DNA of 64,000 nucleotides from Halomonas sp. LR3S48 (GCF_025725665.1 NZ_CP107009.1:2604001-2668000), one strand, 5' to 3'; positions 8,135-17,854 are shown, counted from the first letter of the stretch. The notes: a model not told the origin generated them from the letters alone. Made by a program: numbers and translations.

Positions 8135-9928
8135 ATGAACGACTATCGAACGGCACCGACGGGTGCACACGACTCCACCAGTGGGGATGCCAGCCAGCAG
8201 CGCTCGGCCGATACCGAGGGCCTGCACGGCTTCGCACGCAGGCTGGTGGAATACGGATTGCTTTCGCGCGCAGCGGCCGAGCGGGCGGAATACGAGGCAC
8301 GCGAGGCGGAGACCAGCCTGCTGCAGCACGTGATCGATGCCGGCCTGGTCACGGCCCGCCAAGGCACGCTGTGCGCCGCCTGGGAGTATGGCCTGCCGCT
8401 GGTCGACCTGGACGCGCTGCGCCTGGCGAGCCTGCCCCCGGCCAACGATTATCCCGAGAAGCTGCTGCGCAAGCTGTGCGTGGTGCCGCTCAGCCGCCGC
8501 GGCCACCGGCTGACGGTCGCGGTACCCTACCCTTCCACCCTGGCCCTGCTCGATGAGCTGCAGTTCGCCACCGGCCTCAGTATCGAAGCCGTGCTGTGCC
8601 CGGTGGACCAATTGCTGCCGGTACTCGAGGCCTACCTGGCCCAGCACGAGTCCAGCATGATGGACGAGCTGGCAGGGGTGGACGATGCCGTCAGCGAACT
8701 GGAGTTCGACGAAGGCGTCGACATCAGCGACGAGCGCGCCAACGATGCTGCCTCGAGCGGTGCCGACGATGCGCCGATCGTCAAGTTCGTCAACAAGATC
8801 CTGCTGGATGCCATTCGCCGCGGCGCTTCGGACATTCACTTCGAGCCCTACGAAACCAGCTACCGGGTACGCATGCGCGTGGATGGCATGCTGATGGAAT
8901 CGGCCCGGCCGCCCTTCGCCATGCGCGCGCGCATTGCCGCGCGCCTGAAAGTGATGGCGCGGTTGGACATCTCCGAACGCCGCCTGCCCCAGGATGGCGC
9001 GATCAAGCTGAAGGTGTCGAAGACCCGCTCGATCGATTTCCGCGTGAACTCGCTGCCGACCGTGTACGGCGAGAAGATCGTGCTGCGTATTCTCGACCCC
9101 GCCTCGGCGCAGATCGGTATCGATGCACTGGGCTTCACGCCGGAGCAGCGCGCGCTGTACGAGGGCGTGCTGGACCACCCCCAGGGCATGATCCTGGTCA
9201 CCGGCCCCACCGGCAGCGGCAAAACGGTGTCGCTCTATACCGGGCTGAACATTCTCAACGAGGTGCAGCGCAATATCTGTACCGCCGAGGATCCGGTGGA
9301 GATCAAGGTGCCTGGGGTCAACCAGGTCAACGTGCTACCCAAGATCGGCCTGGATTTCGCCAGTGCCCTGCGCGCCTTCCTGCGCCAGGATCCGGACGTG
9401 GTGATGGTGGGTGAGATTCGCGACCTTGAAACCGCCGAAATTGCGGTGAAGGCGTCGCAGACCGGCCACCTGGTGCTTTCCACGGTACACACCAACTCCG
9501 CCGCGGAAACCCTCACCCGCCTGGCCAACATGGGCGTGCCGCCGTTCAACATTGCCAGCTCCGTGAGCCTGATCATTGCCCAACGCCTGGCGCGGCGGCT
9601 GTGCAAGCATTGCCGCCAGGAGGCGGAGATTCCCCGCGAGGCGCTGCTGCAAGAGGGCTTCACGGAGCAGGAAGTGGATAGCGCTACCGTGTACGAAGCA
9701 GTAGGCTGCAAGCATTGCACCCATGGCTACAAGGGCCGCGTGGGGATCTATGAAGTGGTACCGATCAGCACGGCCATGAGCCAACTGATCATGCGTAACG
9801 GCAACTCCATGGATTTCGATAAACTGGCACGGGAAGAGGGCCATCCGGACCTGCGTCGCAGTGGGCTTTTGAAGGTGATGCAGGGGATCACGAGCCTGAC
9901 CGAGGTCAACCGGGTCACAAAGGATTGA
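8135..9928 (+). CDS. pilB: Type IV-A pilus assembly ATPase PilB
   Basis: Cytoplasmic hexameric ATPase that powers pilus extension. The 597 residues show an N-terminal GspE/MshEN-type domain (about 30-160), the catalytic core with Walker A GPTGSGKT at 357-364, 'GEIRDLETAEIA' (Walker B region) and 'GHLVLSTVHTNSA' (His box), and the zinc tetracysteine CxxC (490/493) with CxxC (525/528) found in PilB/GspE. Length is slightly above the usual 560-570. It is the first gene of pilB-pilC-pilD; a GAGG precedes the ATG. Confidence 0.97.
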   Translation: MNDYRTAPTGAHDSTSGDASQQRSADTEGLHGFARRLVEYGLLSRAAAERAEYEAREAETSLLQHVIDAGLVTARQGTLCAAWEYGLPLVDLDALRLASLPPANDYPEKLLRKLCVVPLSRRGHRLTVAVPYPSTLALLDELQFATGLSIEAVLCPVDQLLPVLEAYLAQHESSMMDELAGVDDAVSELEFDEGVDISDERANDAASSGADDAPIVKFVNKILLDAIRRGASDIHFEPYETSYRVRMRVDGMLMESARPPFAMRARIAARLKVMARLDISERRLPQDGAIKLKVSKTRSIDFRVNSLPTVYGEKIVLRILDPASAQIGIDALGFTPEQRALYEGVLDHPQGMILVTGPTGSGKTVSLYTGLNILNEVQRNICTAEDPVEIKVPGVNQVNVLPKIGLDFASALRAFLRQDPDVVMVGEIRDLETAEIAVKASQTGHLVLSTVHTNSAAETLTRLANMGVPPFNIASSVSLIIAQRLARRLCKHCRQEAEIPREALLQEGFTEQEVDSATVYEAVGCKHCTHGYKGRVGIYEVVPISTAMSQLIMRNGNSMDFDKLAREEGHPDLRRSGLLKVMQGITSLTEVNRVTKD

Positions 9929-9994
9929 TACGGCCTCAAGCCTCATGAGCTAGCGCCGATAATAATCGAGACGCATCCAAGCAGCAGGGAATCT

Positions 9995-11227
9995 ATGGCA
10001 ACCAGAACCGCAAGAGCGCCAAAGAAACTGAGACTGTACCGCTGGCGCTGGACCGGCAAGGGCCCCGGCGGGCGTCTGGTCAGCGGTGAGGTAGTGGCCG
10101 CCGAGAAGTTCGAGGTGGAACGCGAGCTGGCCAACCAGAACATCATCGTCAAGAACGTGCGTCGCAAGGGCGGGCTCACCGGCGGCATGGGCACCATCAA
10201 GCCCAGGGACATAATGCTTTTCGCTCGCCAGATGGCCACCATGATTCGCGCCGGCGTGCCGGTGTTGCAAGCGTTCCAGGTGGTGGCCGAGAGTATCCGC
10301 AAGCCGGCCATGAGCGCGGTGGTCCAGCAGTTGATGAACGAGGTGGCGGCCGGCTCGAGCTTTTCCCAGGCGCTGCGCAATCACCCCGATCAGTTCGACA
10401 GCCTGTTCTGCAACCTGGTGGAAGCGGGCGAGAGTTCCGGCTCGCTGGACCGCATGCTCGACCGTGTCGCCACCTACAAGGAGAAGGTGGAATCGCTCAA
10501 GGGCCGGGTGAAGAAGGCGCTGTGGTACCCCATCGCGGTGATCCTGGTCGGGGTCGGCGTGACGGCACTGCTGCTGATCAAGGTGGTGCCCCAGTTCGAG
10601 AGCCTGTTCCACGGCTTCGGCGCCGAACTGCCGGCCATGACCCGCATGACCATTGCCCTTTCCGAATTCGCCCAGCAGTACTGGCTGTGGGGCCTGGCCG
10701 GGCTGATCGCCTTCGTCTACCTGATGCGCCAGGGCATCAAGCGCTCGCCTGCGTTCGCCTATCGCGTGCATGCGTTCCTGCTCAAGGTGCCGGTGCTGGG
10801 CGACATCTTCGATAAATCCGCCGTGGCGCGCTATTCGCGCACCCTGGCGACCACCTACGGCGCCGGCGTGCCCATGGTGGAGGCGCTGGACATTGCCGCC
10901 GGGGCCACCGGCAACCTGGTCTACGAACGCGCCACACGGCAGATCCGCGAAGACGTGTCCAACGGCCAGCAACTCCATTTCGCCATGCGCCTGACCGAGC
11001 GCTTCCCCGCCCTGGCGGTGCAGATGGTCGGCATCGGCGAGGAATCCGGCGCGCTGGACGCCATGCTCAACCGCGTGGCGGACTATTACGAGGAGGAGGT
11101 CGACAACAAGGTCGACGCCCTCACCTCGTTGCTGGAGCCGCTGATCATCGTGGTGCTGGGGATTCTGGTCGGCGGCCTGGTCATTTCCATGTACCTGCCG
11201 ATCTTCGAGCTGGGCACGGTGTTGTGA
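9995..11227 (+). CDS. pilC: Type IV pilus inner-membrane platform protein PilC
   Basis: Polytopic inner-membrane protein (410 residues) that couples PilB to pilin assembly. Two tandem GspF domains are visible ('FARQMATMIRAGVPVLQAF' near residue 75 and 'YSRTLATTYGAGVPMVEAL' near 280), with hydrophobic segments around 180-215, 230-250 and at the C-terminus ('LLEPLIIVVLGILVGGLVIS'). A CAGGGA ribosome binding site precedes the ATG. Its stop overlaps the pilD start (GTGA). Confidence 0.97.
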   Translation: MATRTARAPKKLRLYRWRWTGKGPGGRLVSGEVVAAEKFEVERELANQNIIVKNVRRKGGLTGGMGTIKPRDIMLFARQMATMIRAGVPVLQAFQVVAESIRKPAMSAVVQQLMNEVAAGSSFSQALRNHPDQFDSLFCNLVEAGESSGSLDRMLDRVATYKEKVESLKGRVKKALWYPIAVILVGVGVTALLLIKVVPQFESLFHGFGAELPAMTRMTIALSEFAQQYWLWGLAGLIAFVYLMRQGIKRSPAFAYRVHAFLLKVPVLGDIFDKSAVARYSRTLATTYGAGVPMVEALDIAAGATGNLVYERATRQIREDVSNGQQLHFAMRLTERFPALAVQMVGIGEESGALDAMLNRVADYYEEEVDNKVDALTSLLEPLIIVVLGILVGGLVISMYLPIFELGTVL

Positions 11228-12057
11228 GTATGGTGTGGTTGCTGGCGGCCGTGCTGGGCCTTTGCCTGGGTAGCTTCCTCAACGTGGTGATCGTGCGCTT
11301 GCCAGTCATGCTGATGCTGGGCTGGCGGGCCGAGGCCCGCGAGGCACTGGAACTGCCAGAGGAGGCGTCGCCCCGCTTCAACCTGCTGGTGCCGCGCTCG
11401 ATTTGCCCTCAATGCGAAACGCCCATTGCCTGGCACGACAACCTGCCGGTCATCGGCTGGTTCAAGCGACGCGGCCGCTGTGCTGCCTGTGAAGCACGCA
11501 TCAGCCCTCAGTATCCACTGGTGGAACTGGCCGGCGCCTGTCTGGCGCTGGCCGTGGTGGCGCTGTACGGCGTCTCCTGGCAGGGCCTGTTCGTCTTCGG
11601 TGCCTGCCTGGCGCTGCTGGCACTTGCCGTGATCGACCTGCGCACCCAGTTGCTGCCGGATGTCGTTACCCTGCCACTGCTGTGGGCGGGCCTGCTCTAC
11701 CAGTTGCTGTTCCAGCCCCTGCTGCTGCCCAGCGCGGTGATCGGCGCCATGGCGGGCTATCTTGCCCTGTGGAGCGTCTACTGGCTGTTCAAGCTGATTA
11801 CCGGCAAGGAAGGCATGGGCTACGGCGACTTCAAGCTGCTGGCGGCCCTGGGCGCCTGGCTGGGCTGGCAGTCCCTGCCGATGGTGCTGATCCTTTCCGC
11901 CGGCGTGGGCGCCATCGTGGGTGTCGCCATTCAGCTTGCCCTGCCCCGGATGCGCGGCGCGCCGATGCCCTTCGGCCCTTTCCTGGCCAGCGCCGGCTGG
12001 ATTGCGCTATTGGTGGGCGAGCCGCTGATGGCCGTTTATGTCGGCATGACACTCTGA
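11224..12057 (+). CDS. pilD: Prepilin peptidase / N-methyltransferase PilD
   Basis: Inner-membrane aspartic protease (277 residues) that cleaves the leader of PilA and other pilin-like proteins and methylates the new N-terminus. Seen: the cytoplasmic zinc-binding pairs CPQC (61/64) and CAAC (86/89), the catalytic Asp motifs 'IDLRTQLLPD' and 'GYGDFKLL', and about seven hydrophobic segments. The GTG start shares bases with the pilC stop, so translation is coupled; an ATG two codons in is an alternative. Confidence 0.97.
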   Translation: MSMVWLLAAVLGLCLGSFLNVVIVRLPVMLMLGWRAEAREALELPEEASPRFNLLVPRSICPQCETPIAWHDNLPVIGWFKRRGRCAACEARISPQYPLVELAGACLALAVVALYGVSWQGLFVFGACLALLALAVIDLRTQLLPDVVTLPLLWAGLLYQLLFQPLLLPSAVIGAMAGYLALWSVYWLFKLITGKEGMGYGDFKLLAALGAWLGWQSLPMVLILSAGVGAIVGVAIQLALPRMRGAPMPFGPFLASAGWIALLVGEPLMAVYVGMTL

Positions 12058-12084
12058 GTGAGGGCTTGTGAGGGAGTATCTGTT

Positions 12085-12690
12085 TTGATCGTTGGCGTAA
12101 CGGGTGGTATCGCTTCCGGCAAGAGCACCGTGGCGCGGGCCTTCGCGGCGTTGGGTGTGCCCTGGGTGGATGCCGACGACGTGGCCCGCGAGGTGGTCGA
12201 GCCCGGCGAGCCGGCGCTGGCCGAGATTGCCGAGCGCTTCGGCGGGGAGGTACTGCTGGCCGACGGCAGCCTGAACCGCCGCGCGCTGCGCGATATCGTC
12301 TTCGACGACCCGAGCGAGCGCCTCTGGCTCGAATCGGTGACCCACCCACGCATTCGCCAGCGCATCGTGGCACACCTGGAACGGCTACAAGCCGAGGGCG
12401 CGCCTTACGTGCTGCTGGTCTCGCCGTTGCTGTTCGAATCAGGCCAGAGCGAGATGGTGGACCGCTGCCTGGTGGTCGACGTGCCGGAGAGCCTGCAGTT
12501 CGCCCGCACCGCCGCCCGCGACGACGTGGACGATAAACAGGCCCGCGCCATCGTGGCCGCCCAGATGCCGCGCAGTGAACGCCTGGGCCGCGCCGACGAC
12601 GTGATCGACAACAGTGGCAGCGAGCAGGATCTCGCCGTCCAGGTCGCCGAGCTGGATCGACGCTACCGTGAAATGGCGGCCAGTCGATAG
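12085..12690 (+). CDS. coaE: Dephospho-CoA kinase
   Basis: Catalyses the last step of coenzyme A synthesis, ATP-dependent phosphorylation of dephospho-CoA. Walker A 'GGIASGKST' is at residues 8-16, followed by 'WVDADDVAREVV' and the lid region 'DKQARAIVAAQMPRSER'. The TTG at 12085 has AGGGAG eight bases upstream and gives the normal family N-terminus (201 residues); the frame is open to a GTG at 12058 directly after pilD. The pilD-coaE-yacG order is common in gammaproteobacteria. Confidence 0.93.
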   Translation: MIVGVTGGIASGKSTVARAFAALGVPWVDADDVAREVVEPGEPALAEIAERFGGEVLLADGSLNRRALRDIVFDDPSERLWLESVTHPRIRQRIVAHLERLQAEGAPYVLLVSPLLFESGQSEMVDRCLVVDVPESLQFARTAARDDVDDKQARAIVAAQMPRSERLGRADDVIDNSGSEQDLAVQVAELDRRYREMAASR

Positions 12691-12749
12691 CCCACATGAT
12701 CGCCCATAAGCGCTAGAATGGGCGGAAAGCCACCAACCCTTGCGGATTC

Positions 12750-12977
12750 ATGAGCCAACACAACCAACGCCCCCTGACCGTCGCCTGCCCGCAATGCCAG
12801 AAGAAGGTGGTGTGGAGCGAGAAGAATCCCTACCGCCCCTTCTGCAGCGAGCGCTGCAAACTTATCGACCTGGGTGCCTGGGCCGACGAATCGCACCGCA
12901 TCGCCGGCGAGCCGGCACTCGACGAGACCAATATCGAGGAGTGGCTGACCCGCGCCGACCAGGGCGACGATCGGTGA
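12750..12977 (+). CDS. yacG: DNA gyrase inhibitor YacG
   Basis: Small zinc protein of 75 residues with the four Cys pattern CPQC ... CSERC and '[11 protein letters not shown]', diagnostic for YacG, which binds GyrB and inhibits gyrase. The C-terminal tail is acidic. The stop overlaps the start of the downstream Tus-family gene (GTGA). Confidence 0.95.
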   Translation: MSQHNQRPLTVACPQCQKKVVWSEKNPYRPFCSERCKLIDLGAWADESHRIAGEPALDETNIEEWLTRADQGDDR

Positions 12978-13843
12978 GCCTGGCGCCGGCACCGACCTAC
13001 CGGCTACTGGCCGAACTGGAGGTCGCCTTCGATATGCTGATCGAGCGCACCGAGGCGCTGCTCGAGGCTTATGCCGCTTCGCCCGCCGAGGATTGGGCCT
13101 TTCGGGTCGAAGCCAGCACCGAGTGGCTGCGCCGCGCCCTGCTCGATTTCTGGTACACCGACGGCCAGGACGGCCGCGCCACCCGCAGCCATGTCGGCTT
13201 GATTGCCGCCGATGACACGCTGATGACCAGGGTGGCCGAAGTGAATGCAGCCAAGACCGAATTCGCCGAGCGGCTGGCTCGCATCAAGGCCGAGGACCCA
13301 CCGCTGCTGGCCGAGGCCAAGGCGGTGCTGCCGTTTCGCCACCCACAGTTGCACGACCACCTGCGCGGCAGCGGCCTCGCCCGGCTGCACCTGAAGCAGT
13401 GCTGGCGAGCCATCCCCATGGCCGAGGCGCCGGTGGCCCGGGTACGCCTGGCCTGGTACTCGAGCGGTCGCTCGATCAAGCGGCTGACGGTGCAAGAGGT
13501 CGAGAAAAAGCTGCTGGCGCTGGATAGCGACGCACCCCATGTGCGCATTCAGCTGCGCAAGCTGGCGGCGCTACCCTCGAGCGAACCGTTGGCCCAGGTG
13601 CAGAGCCAGGCGCCGTTGATGCGCGCCAACCTGTTCTACTGCGAGCCATTGGAAGACGGCCGCACCCGCCGCGCCATGAACGTGGCGCTGCCGCTGTTCC
13701 TACCCGCGCCGCGCGGTCACCTGCCCGACCACAACCTGCCCCCGGCCACCCCGCCGCCGAACCGCACCCGGGCACGGCGCAGCGACGAGAAGCTGGAAGA
13801 AACGCCCTACCTGCCCAGCCTGCGGATCTACCGCTACCGCTGA
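12974..13843 (+). CDS. tus: Tus-family DNA replication terminus site-binding protein
   Basis: Protein of 289 residues starting at GTG 12974, overlapping the yacG stop. Comparison from memory with E. coli Tus (309 residues) gives collinear matches: '[20 protein letters not shown]' with the Tus segment around 'RLPGVLCYQVDNL', '[20 protein letters not shown]' with 'LRFGWANKHIIKNLHRDEV', and the C-terminus '[10 protein letters not shown]' with 'IPRLHLYVAD'. Tus binds Ter sites as a monomer and blocks the replicative helicase from one side. The second half is Arg/Lys-rich, as expected for a DNA-binding clamp. No Ter site could be defined here, because the cognate site in this lineage is unknown to me. 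Sequence divergence leaves some doubt. Confidence 0.8.
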   Translation: MSLAPAPTYRLLAELEVAFDMLIERTEALLEAYAASPAEDWAFRVEASTEWLRRALLDFWYTDGQDGRATRSHVGLIAADDTLMTRVAEVNAAKTEFAERLARIKAEDPPLLAEAKAVLPFRHPQLHDHLRGSGLARLHLKQCWRAIPMAEAPVARVRLAWYSSGRSIKRLTVQEVEKKLLALDSDAPHVRIQLRKLAALPSSEPLAQVQSQAPLMRANLFYCEPLEDGRTRRAMNVALPLFLPAPRGHLPDHNLPPATPPPNRTRARRSDEKLEETPYLPSLRIYRYR

Positions 13844-13856
13844 TTCGCGGTGAATG

Positions 13857-13878
13857 AAAAAGGCTAGAAAACCTAGCC
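13857..13878 (-). terminator. Terminator of the DUF533 gene
   Basis: GGCTAG (13862-13867) pairs with CTAGCC (13873-13878) around an AAAAC loop; on the minus strand the stem is followed by five T. The stem includes the TAG stop of the DUF533 gene. It lies in the 29-base gap to the convergent tus gene. Confidence 0.75.
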
Positions 13879-14610
13879 GGCCTGCTGTGCTTGATATTCC
13901 AGCTCACCGGCAAGTTCGGCCGGGAGCTTCAGCGCCTTGGCGAGTTGATCGAGCCAGGCCCGTTCCATGGGATTCTGCTCGTCGATCACCGCCACGCTGA
14001 TCAGGTACATCTCGCGCGCCGCCTGGGGCGAGTCGGCCTGCCGCGCCAGCGCTTCGGCATCCAGCGGGGCGCTCAGTTGCTGTTCGACCCAGCGGTGCAG
14101 CTCGTCATCGGCGCCCAGGGCGTCGATCTGCTGGGTGATGAGTTCGCGCTCCTGCGCGTCGATATGGCCGTCGGCGCGGGCGGCCATGATCATGGCCTGC
14201 AGCAGTTCGAGACTGCGACGCTCCTGCAACTCGCCCTGCAACACCTCGACCCGCTCGCCTTCACCACCACTGGCCGCCGGCTGGCCGCTCTGGCCCTTGG
14301 CGTTCTGCGAGTTCTGCCAGGCTTTCCAGGCCAGCATGCCGACCGCGGCGATGGCACCATACTTGAGCGCCTTGCCGCCGAGCTTGCGACCGCGCTTGGA
14401 GCCCACCAGCAGCCCCATGGCGCCGCCACCCAGCAGGCTCTTCACATCCAGGCCACTGCCGCCGGCCGAGGCCTGGCCCGCCGAACCGCCTCCCAGTTGG
14501 CGAGTCAGGCCTTCGAGCATGCCTTTCACGTCCACTCCCCCGCTATTCCGGTTGCCGCTCTGGCCACCGGCCTGCTGCATCAGCTGCTGCAAGATCTTGC
14601 TGGCGTTCAT
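13873..14610 (-). CDS. DUF533 (YebE-like) protein with TerB-like domain
   Basis: Protein of 245 residues. The N-terminal half is Gly/Gln/Ser-rich and repetitive ('GGQSGNRNSGG', 'LGGGSAGQASAGGSG'), followed by a single hydrophobic segment (about 75-95, 'LKYGAIAAVGMLAWKAW') and a C-terminal helical TerB/DUF533 domain ('LLQAMIMAARADGHIDAQER', with an acidic loop). This is the layout of YebE, an inner-membrane protein of unknown function induced by envelope or stress signals in enterics. AGGGAGAG precedes the ATG. Confidence 0.88.
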   Translation of the reverse strand: MNASKILQQLMQQAGGQSGNRNSGGVDVKGMLEGLTRQLGGGSAGQASAGGSGLDVKSLLGGGAMGLLVGSKRGRKLGGKALKYGAIAAVGMLAWKAWQNSQNAKGQSGQPAASGGEGERVEVLQGELQERRSLELLQAMIMAARADGHIDAQERELITQQIDALGADDELHRWVEQQLSAPLDAEALARQADSPQAAREMYLISVAVIDEQNPMERAWLDQLAKALKLPAELAGELEYQAQQAG

Positions 14611-14640
14611 CGATTTCTCTCCCTAGGAATCAACACGAAG

Positions 14641-14675
14641 GGCCATGCCGGTTCTTTACGGAACGAGGCATGGCC
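14641..14675 (-). repeat. Inverted repeat, possible terminator
   Basis: GGCCATGCC (14641-14649) and GGCATGGCC (14667-14675) can form a nine-pair stem, with a smaller GTTC/GAAC pairing inside the loop. It lies just past the stop of the DsbA-like gene. No T run follows on the minus strand, so termination is uncertain. Confidence 0.5.
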
Positions 14676-14686
14676 AGGTGACAGTA

Positions 14687-15286
14687 TCAGTCCGGGCGTG
14701 ACGACTCATACCACTCCAGTGCCTGCTCCATGCGGTCGTAGCCCCAGAACGGCTCGTCGCCGGCCATGAAGAACGGCGCGCCGAAGATACCCAACGCCTG
14801 GGCCTGGGCCGTGGCATCGCGCAGCGCTTCCTTGGCTTCGGGGCGCTGGCCTTCCTCCAGCAGGTAGGCCGCGTCGAGCTTGAGCTCCGCCAGACAGTTG
14901 CCGATGACCTGGGGGTCGGCGATGTCCTGGTCGTGTTCGAAATTGGCGCGGTAGACGCTGCGTACGAACGCCGGCACCCACTCTTCCTCGACGTGCCAGT
15001 TGGCGATGCGCGCGGCCAGCAGGCCGCTGCGGGGAAATTGCGAGGGACGGTGAAAGCGGATGCCATCACGGTCGCACAGGCGTTCGACATCCCGCCACAT
15101 GTAGCGCCCCTTGGCCGGGTAAAGCTTGAAGGGCGTGTCGTTCAAGCCCTGGGCCTGGAAAATCGGCCCCAGCAGGAAGGGCTGCCAGCGCACTTCGATG
15201 TCACGCTCGGCGGCCTCGTGCTCGAGCCGCATCGCGGCTGGATAGGAGTATGTGCTGGCGAAATCGAACCAGAAGGTAAAGGTCAT
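14687..15286 (-). CDS. 2-hydroxychromene-2-carboxylate isomerase / kappa-GST (DsbA-fold) family protein
   Basis: Thioredoxin-fold protein of 199 residues. 'FWFDFASTYSYPAAMR' at the N-terminus has Ser where DsbA has its active Cys, as in HCCA isomerases and kappa-class GSTs. 'FRSPFF'-like cis-Pro region is seen as 'GIFGAPFFMAGDEPFWGYDR' near the C-terminus. The family uses glutathione to isomerise aromatic ring-cleavage products, but many members are unlinked to aromatic catabolism and no such genes occur here. The ATG at 15286 has AAGGAG nine bases upstream. It is divergent from the Lon-like gene. Confidence 0.9.
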   Translation of the reverse strand: MTFTFWFDFASTYSYPAAMRLEHEAAERDIEVRWQPFLLGPIFQAQGLNDTPFKLYPAKGRYMWRDVERLCDRDGIRFHRPSQFPRSGLLAARIANWHVEEEWVPAFVRSVYRANFEHDQDIADPQVIGNCLAELKLDAAYLLEEGQRPEAKEALRDATAQAQALGIFGAPFFMAGDEPFWGYDRMEQALEWYESSRPD

Positions 15287-15400
15287 GGTGGTGGTCTCCT
15301 TGTCGGCAGCCGTGCTAGCCCGCCCGTCATATTGATCTGCATCATGCAGGCTTGTCACCTCTCCTCCATACTGGACTGTATTAGAGAATAAGGAGAACAG

Positions 15401-17854
15401 TTGGTGAATCCACTGCAGCCCTTGAACGCCACGCAGGTCTATCGCGCCTGCCCCGAGGACGCCTTCGATTTCGAGATCACCAGCGAGCTCGAGTCGCTGG
15501 ACATGCTGAGCGGCCATGCCCGCGCGCGCGATGCACTGGATTTCGGCACCTCCATGCGCAGCGATGGTTTCAATCTCTACGTGCTAGGCCATCCCGGGCA
15601 TGGCAAGCATCAGTTGGTCGGACGTTTTCTCTCCGAACGCTCCCGCGACGAGCCTACTCCACCGGACATCGCTTACCGCTACAACTTCGACGATCATACC
15701 CAGCCGTTGTGCCTGCTACTGCCCACCGGCATGGGCCGGGTGCTGCGGGCCGACCTGGAACAGCTGGCCGAGGAGTTGCGCTCGGCGATTCCCGCCGTGT
15801 TCGAGGGTGATGAGTATCAGAACCGCTTGCACGAGATGAAGCAGGCCATGGGCGAGCGCCAGCGCGATGCCATCGAAGTGGTGCGCCGCGAGGCGCGCGA
15901 GCACGACATCCTGTTGCTTTCCACACCCAACGGTTTCACCTTCGCGCCGGCCGGCGACGACGACAAGATGATGTCGCCCGAAGAGTTCGAGAAGCTCGAC
16001 AAGGACGATCGCGAGCGCATCGAGGGCACGGTACAGGTCCTGCAGAAGAAGTTGGCCCAGGCCATTCGCCACATGCCGCGCCTGGCGAAGCAGCTGCGCG
16101 AGCACATCTCCACGCTGAACGGCGAGATGCTGCAAACGGCCATCGACGCGCCGCTGGCCGAGCTGGAAGAGCGCTACGCCGATCACGACGGCATTCTGGA
16201 TCACCTGAAAGCGCTGCGCGACGCCATGCTGCTGCACGTCGACTCGTTCATCGCCGACGAACCCGAGATGCCGCCAGAGGCGATCTTCAACCGCTTCCCG
16301 ATCAACCTGATCGTCGACAACACCGGTTGCGAAGGTGCCCCGGTGGTCTATCTCGACCTGCCGACCCATCAGCACCTGGTGGGGCGTATTGAACACCACG
16401 TTCACAACGGCACCCTGCTGACCGATTTCTCGCTGATTCGTGCCGGGGGCCTGCACCGGGCCAATGGCGGTTACCTGGTGATCGACGTGCGCGCCTTGCT
16501 GATGCATGCCGGCGCCTGGGAGACGCTCAAGTGGGTGCTGCGTGCCGGCGAGATCCGCACCGAGTCGCTGGAACAGGCCTATGGCCTGATCAGCACCACC
16601 ACGCTGGATCCCGAGCCGGTGCCGCTGGACCTCAAGGTGGTGCTGCTCGGCGAGCGCCTGTTCTACTACTTGCTGTGCGAGCAGGACCCCGACTTTCTCG
16701 AGCTGTTCAAGGTGCAGGCCGACCTGGAGGACGAGCTCGAGCGCAACCACGGCAATCAGCCGCTCTATGCCCGCATGGTGGCCACCCTGGCGCGGGATTC
16801 GGCATTACGCCCGTTGGACCGCAGCGGCGTGGCGGCGGTGATCGAACGTGCCAGCCGCCTGGCCGACGACCAGGGCAAGCTCACCGCCCGCCATCGGGCT
16901 CTGAGCAACCTGCTGGAAGAGGCCGACCACTGGGCCGAGCGCGACGACGCCAAGGTGATGTCGCGCCGCCATGTGGAGAAAGCCGTGGCGCAGCAGCTGT
17001 GGCGCGCCAGCCGCATTCACGAGCGCAGCCATGAGGCCATCGCCCGCGGCATCGTCGCGATACAGCTCGAGGGCTTTCAGGTTGGCCAGGTGAACGGCCT
17101 TTCGGTGATGAGCCTGGGCGACTACGCCTTCGGCCAGCCCACCCGTATCACGGCCACCGCCCGGCCCGGACCTGGCCACGTGGTGGATATCGAGCGCGAG
17201 GCGCGCCTGGGCGGACGCATTCATTCCAAGGCGGTAATGATCCTGTCGCGTTGCCTGGCCAGCCGCTATGCCCCGGATACGCCGCTCTCGCTCTCCGCCA
17301 GCTTGGCTTTCGAGCAATCCTACGGCGGTATCGAGGGGGATAGCGCCTCGGTGGCGGAAGCCTGCGCCCTGATTTCGGCCATCGCCCGCGTAGGTATCGA
17401 CCAGCGCCTGGCGGTGACCGGCTCCATCGACCAGCACGGCCGCGTGCAAGCCGTGGGTGGGGTCAACGAGAAGATCGAGGGTTTCTTCGATATCTGCCAG
17501 GCGCGCGGCGGCGTGAAGGGACATGGAGTACTGCTGCCCCCCACCAACGTGGAACATCTTATGCTCAAGCTCGAGGTGCGCGATGCCATCGCCGCCGGCG
17601 AATTCAAGGTCTACGCCATCGAGTACCTGGACCAGGCGCTCGAATTGCTCACCGGGATGACACCCGGCGAACGCACGGACGAAGGCCTCTACCCGGCCGG
17701 AAGCCTCAATGCCAAGGTACACGAGCGGCTCGAGGCCTTTCACCAGGCAGTGAAGAGAAGCAAGGTCAAGGTGAACGACGAGGAGGAAGGCAAGGAAGAA
17801 GACAAGGAGAACGAAGCCGGCAGCACCGACGAGGAGCGCAGCGATGATCAGTGA
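15401..17854 (+). CDS. LonB-type ATP-dependent protease (AAA_32 / Lon-C, YcbZ-like)
   Basis: Protein of 817 residues with an N-terminal AAA-like region and a C-terminal Lon serine protease domain. The Ser-Lys dyad is Ser648 ('EGDSAS') and Lys691 ('GGVNEKIEGF'), 43 residues apart as in Lon. The P-loop-like motif 'GHPGHGKHQ' (about residues 64-72) has His where Thr/Ser is usual. 'LIRAGGLHRANGGYLVIDVR' marks the AAA_32 core. The last 50 residues are highly charged. The start is TTG 15401 or GTG 15404; AAGGAG upstream fits the GTG best. It overlaps the universal stress protein gene by 11 bases, suggesting a protein-quality or stress operon. Confidence 0.9.
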   Translation: MVNPLQPLNATQVYRACPEDAFDFEITSELESLDMLSGHARARDALDFGTSMRSDGFNLYVLGHPGHGKHQLVGRFLSERSRDEPTPPDIAYRYNFDDHTQPLCLLLPTGMGRVLRADLEQLAEELRSAIPAVFEGDEYQNRLHEMKQAMGERQRDAIEVVRREAREHDILLLSTPNGFTFAPAGDDDKMMSPEEFEKLDKDDRERIEGTVQVLQKKLAQAIRHMPRLAKQLREHISTLNGEMLQTAIDAPLAELEERYADHDGILDHLKALRDAMLLHVDSFIADEPEMPPEAIFNRFPINLIVDNTGCEGAPVVYLDLPTHQHLVGRIEHHVHNGTLLTDFSLIRAGGLHRANGGYLVIDVRALLMHAGAWETLKWVLRAGEIRTESLEQAYGLISTTTLDPEPVPLDLKVVLLGERLFYYLLCEQDPDFLELFKVQADLEDELERNHGNQPLYARMVATLARDSALRPLDRSGVAAVIERASRLADDQGKLTARHRALSNLLEEADHWAERDDAKVMSRRHVEKAVAQQLWRASRIHERSHEAIARGIVAIQLEGFQVGQVNGLSVMSLGDYAFGQPTRITATARPGPGHVVDIEREARLGGRIHSKAVMILSRCLASRYAPDTPLSLSASLAFEQSYGGIEGDSASVAEACALISAIARVGIDQRLAVTGSIDQHGRVQAVGGVNEKIEGFFDICQARGGVKGHGVLLPPTNVEHLMLKLEVRDAIAAGEFKVYAIEYLDQALELLTGMTPGERTDEGLYPAGSLNAKVHERLEAFHQAVKRSKVKVNDEEEGKEEDKENEAGSTDEERSDDQ

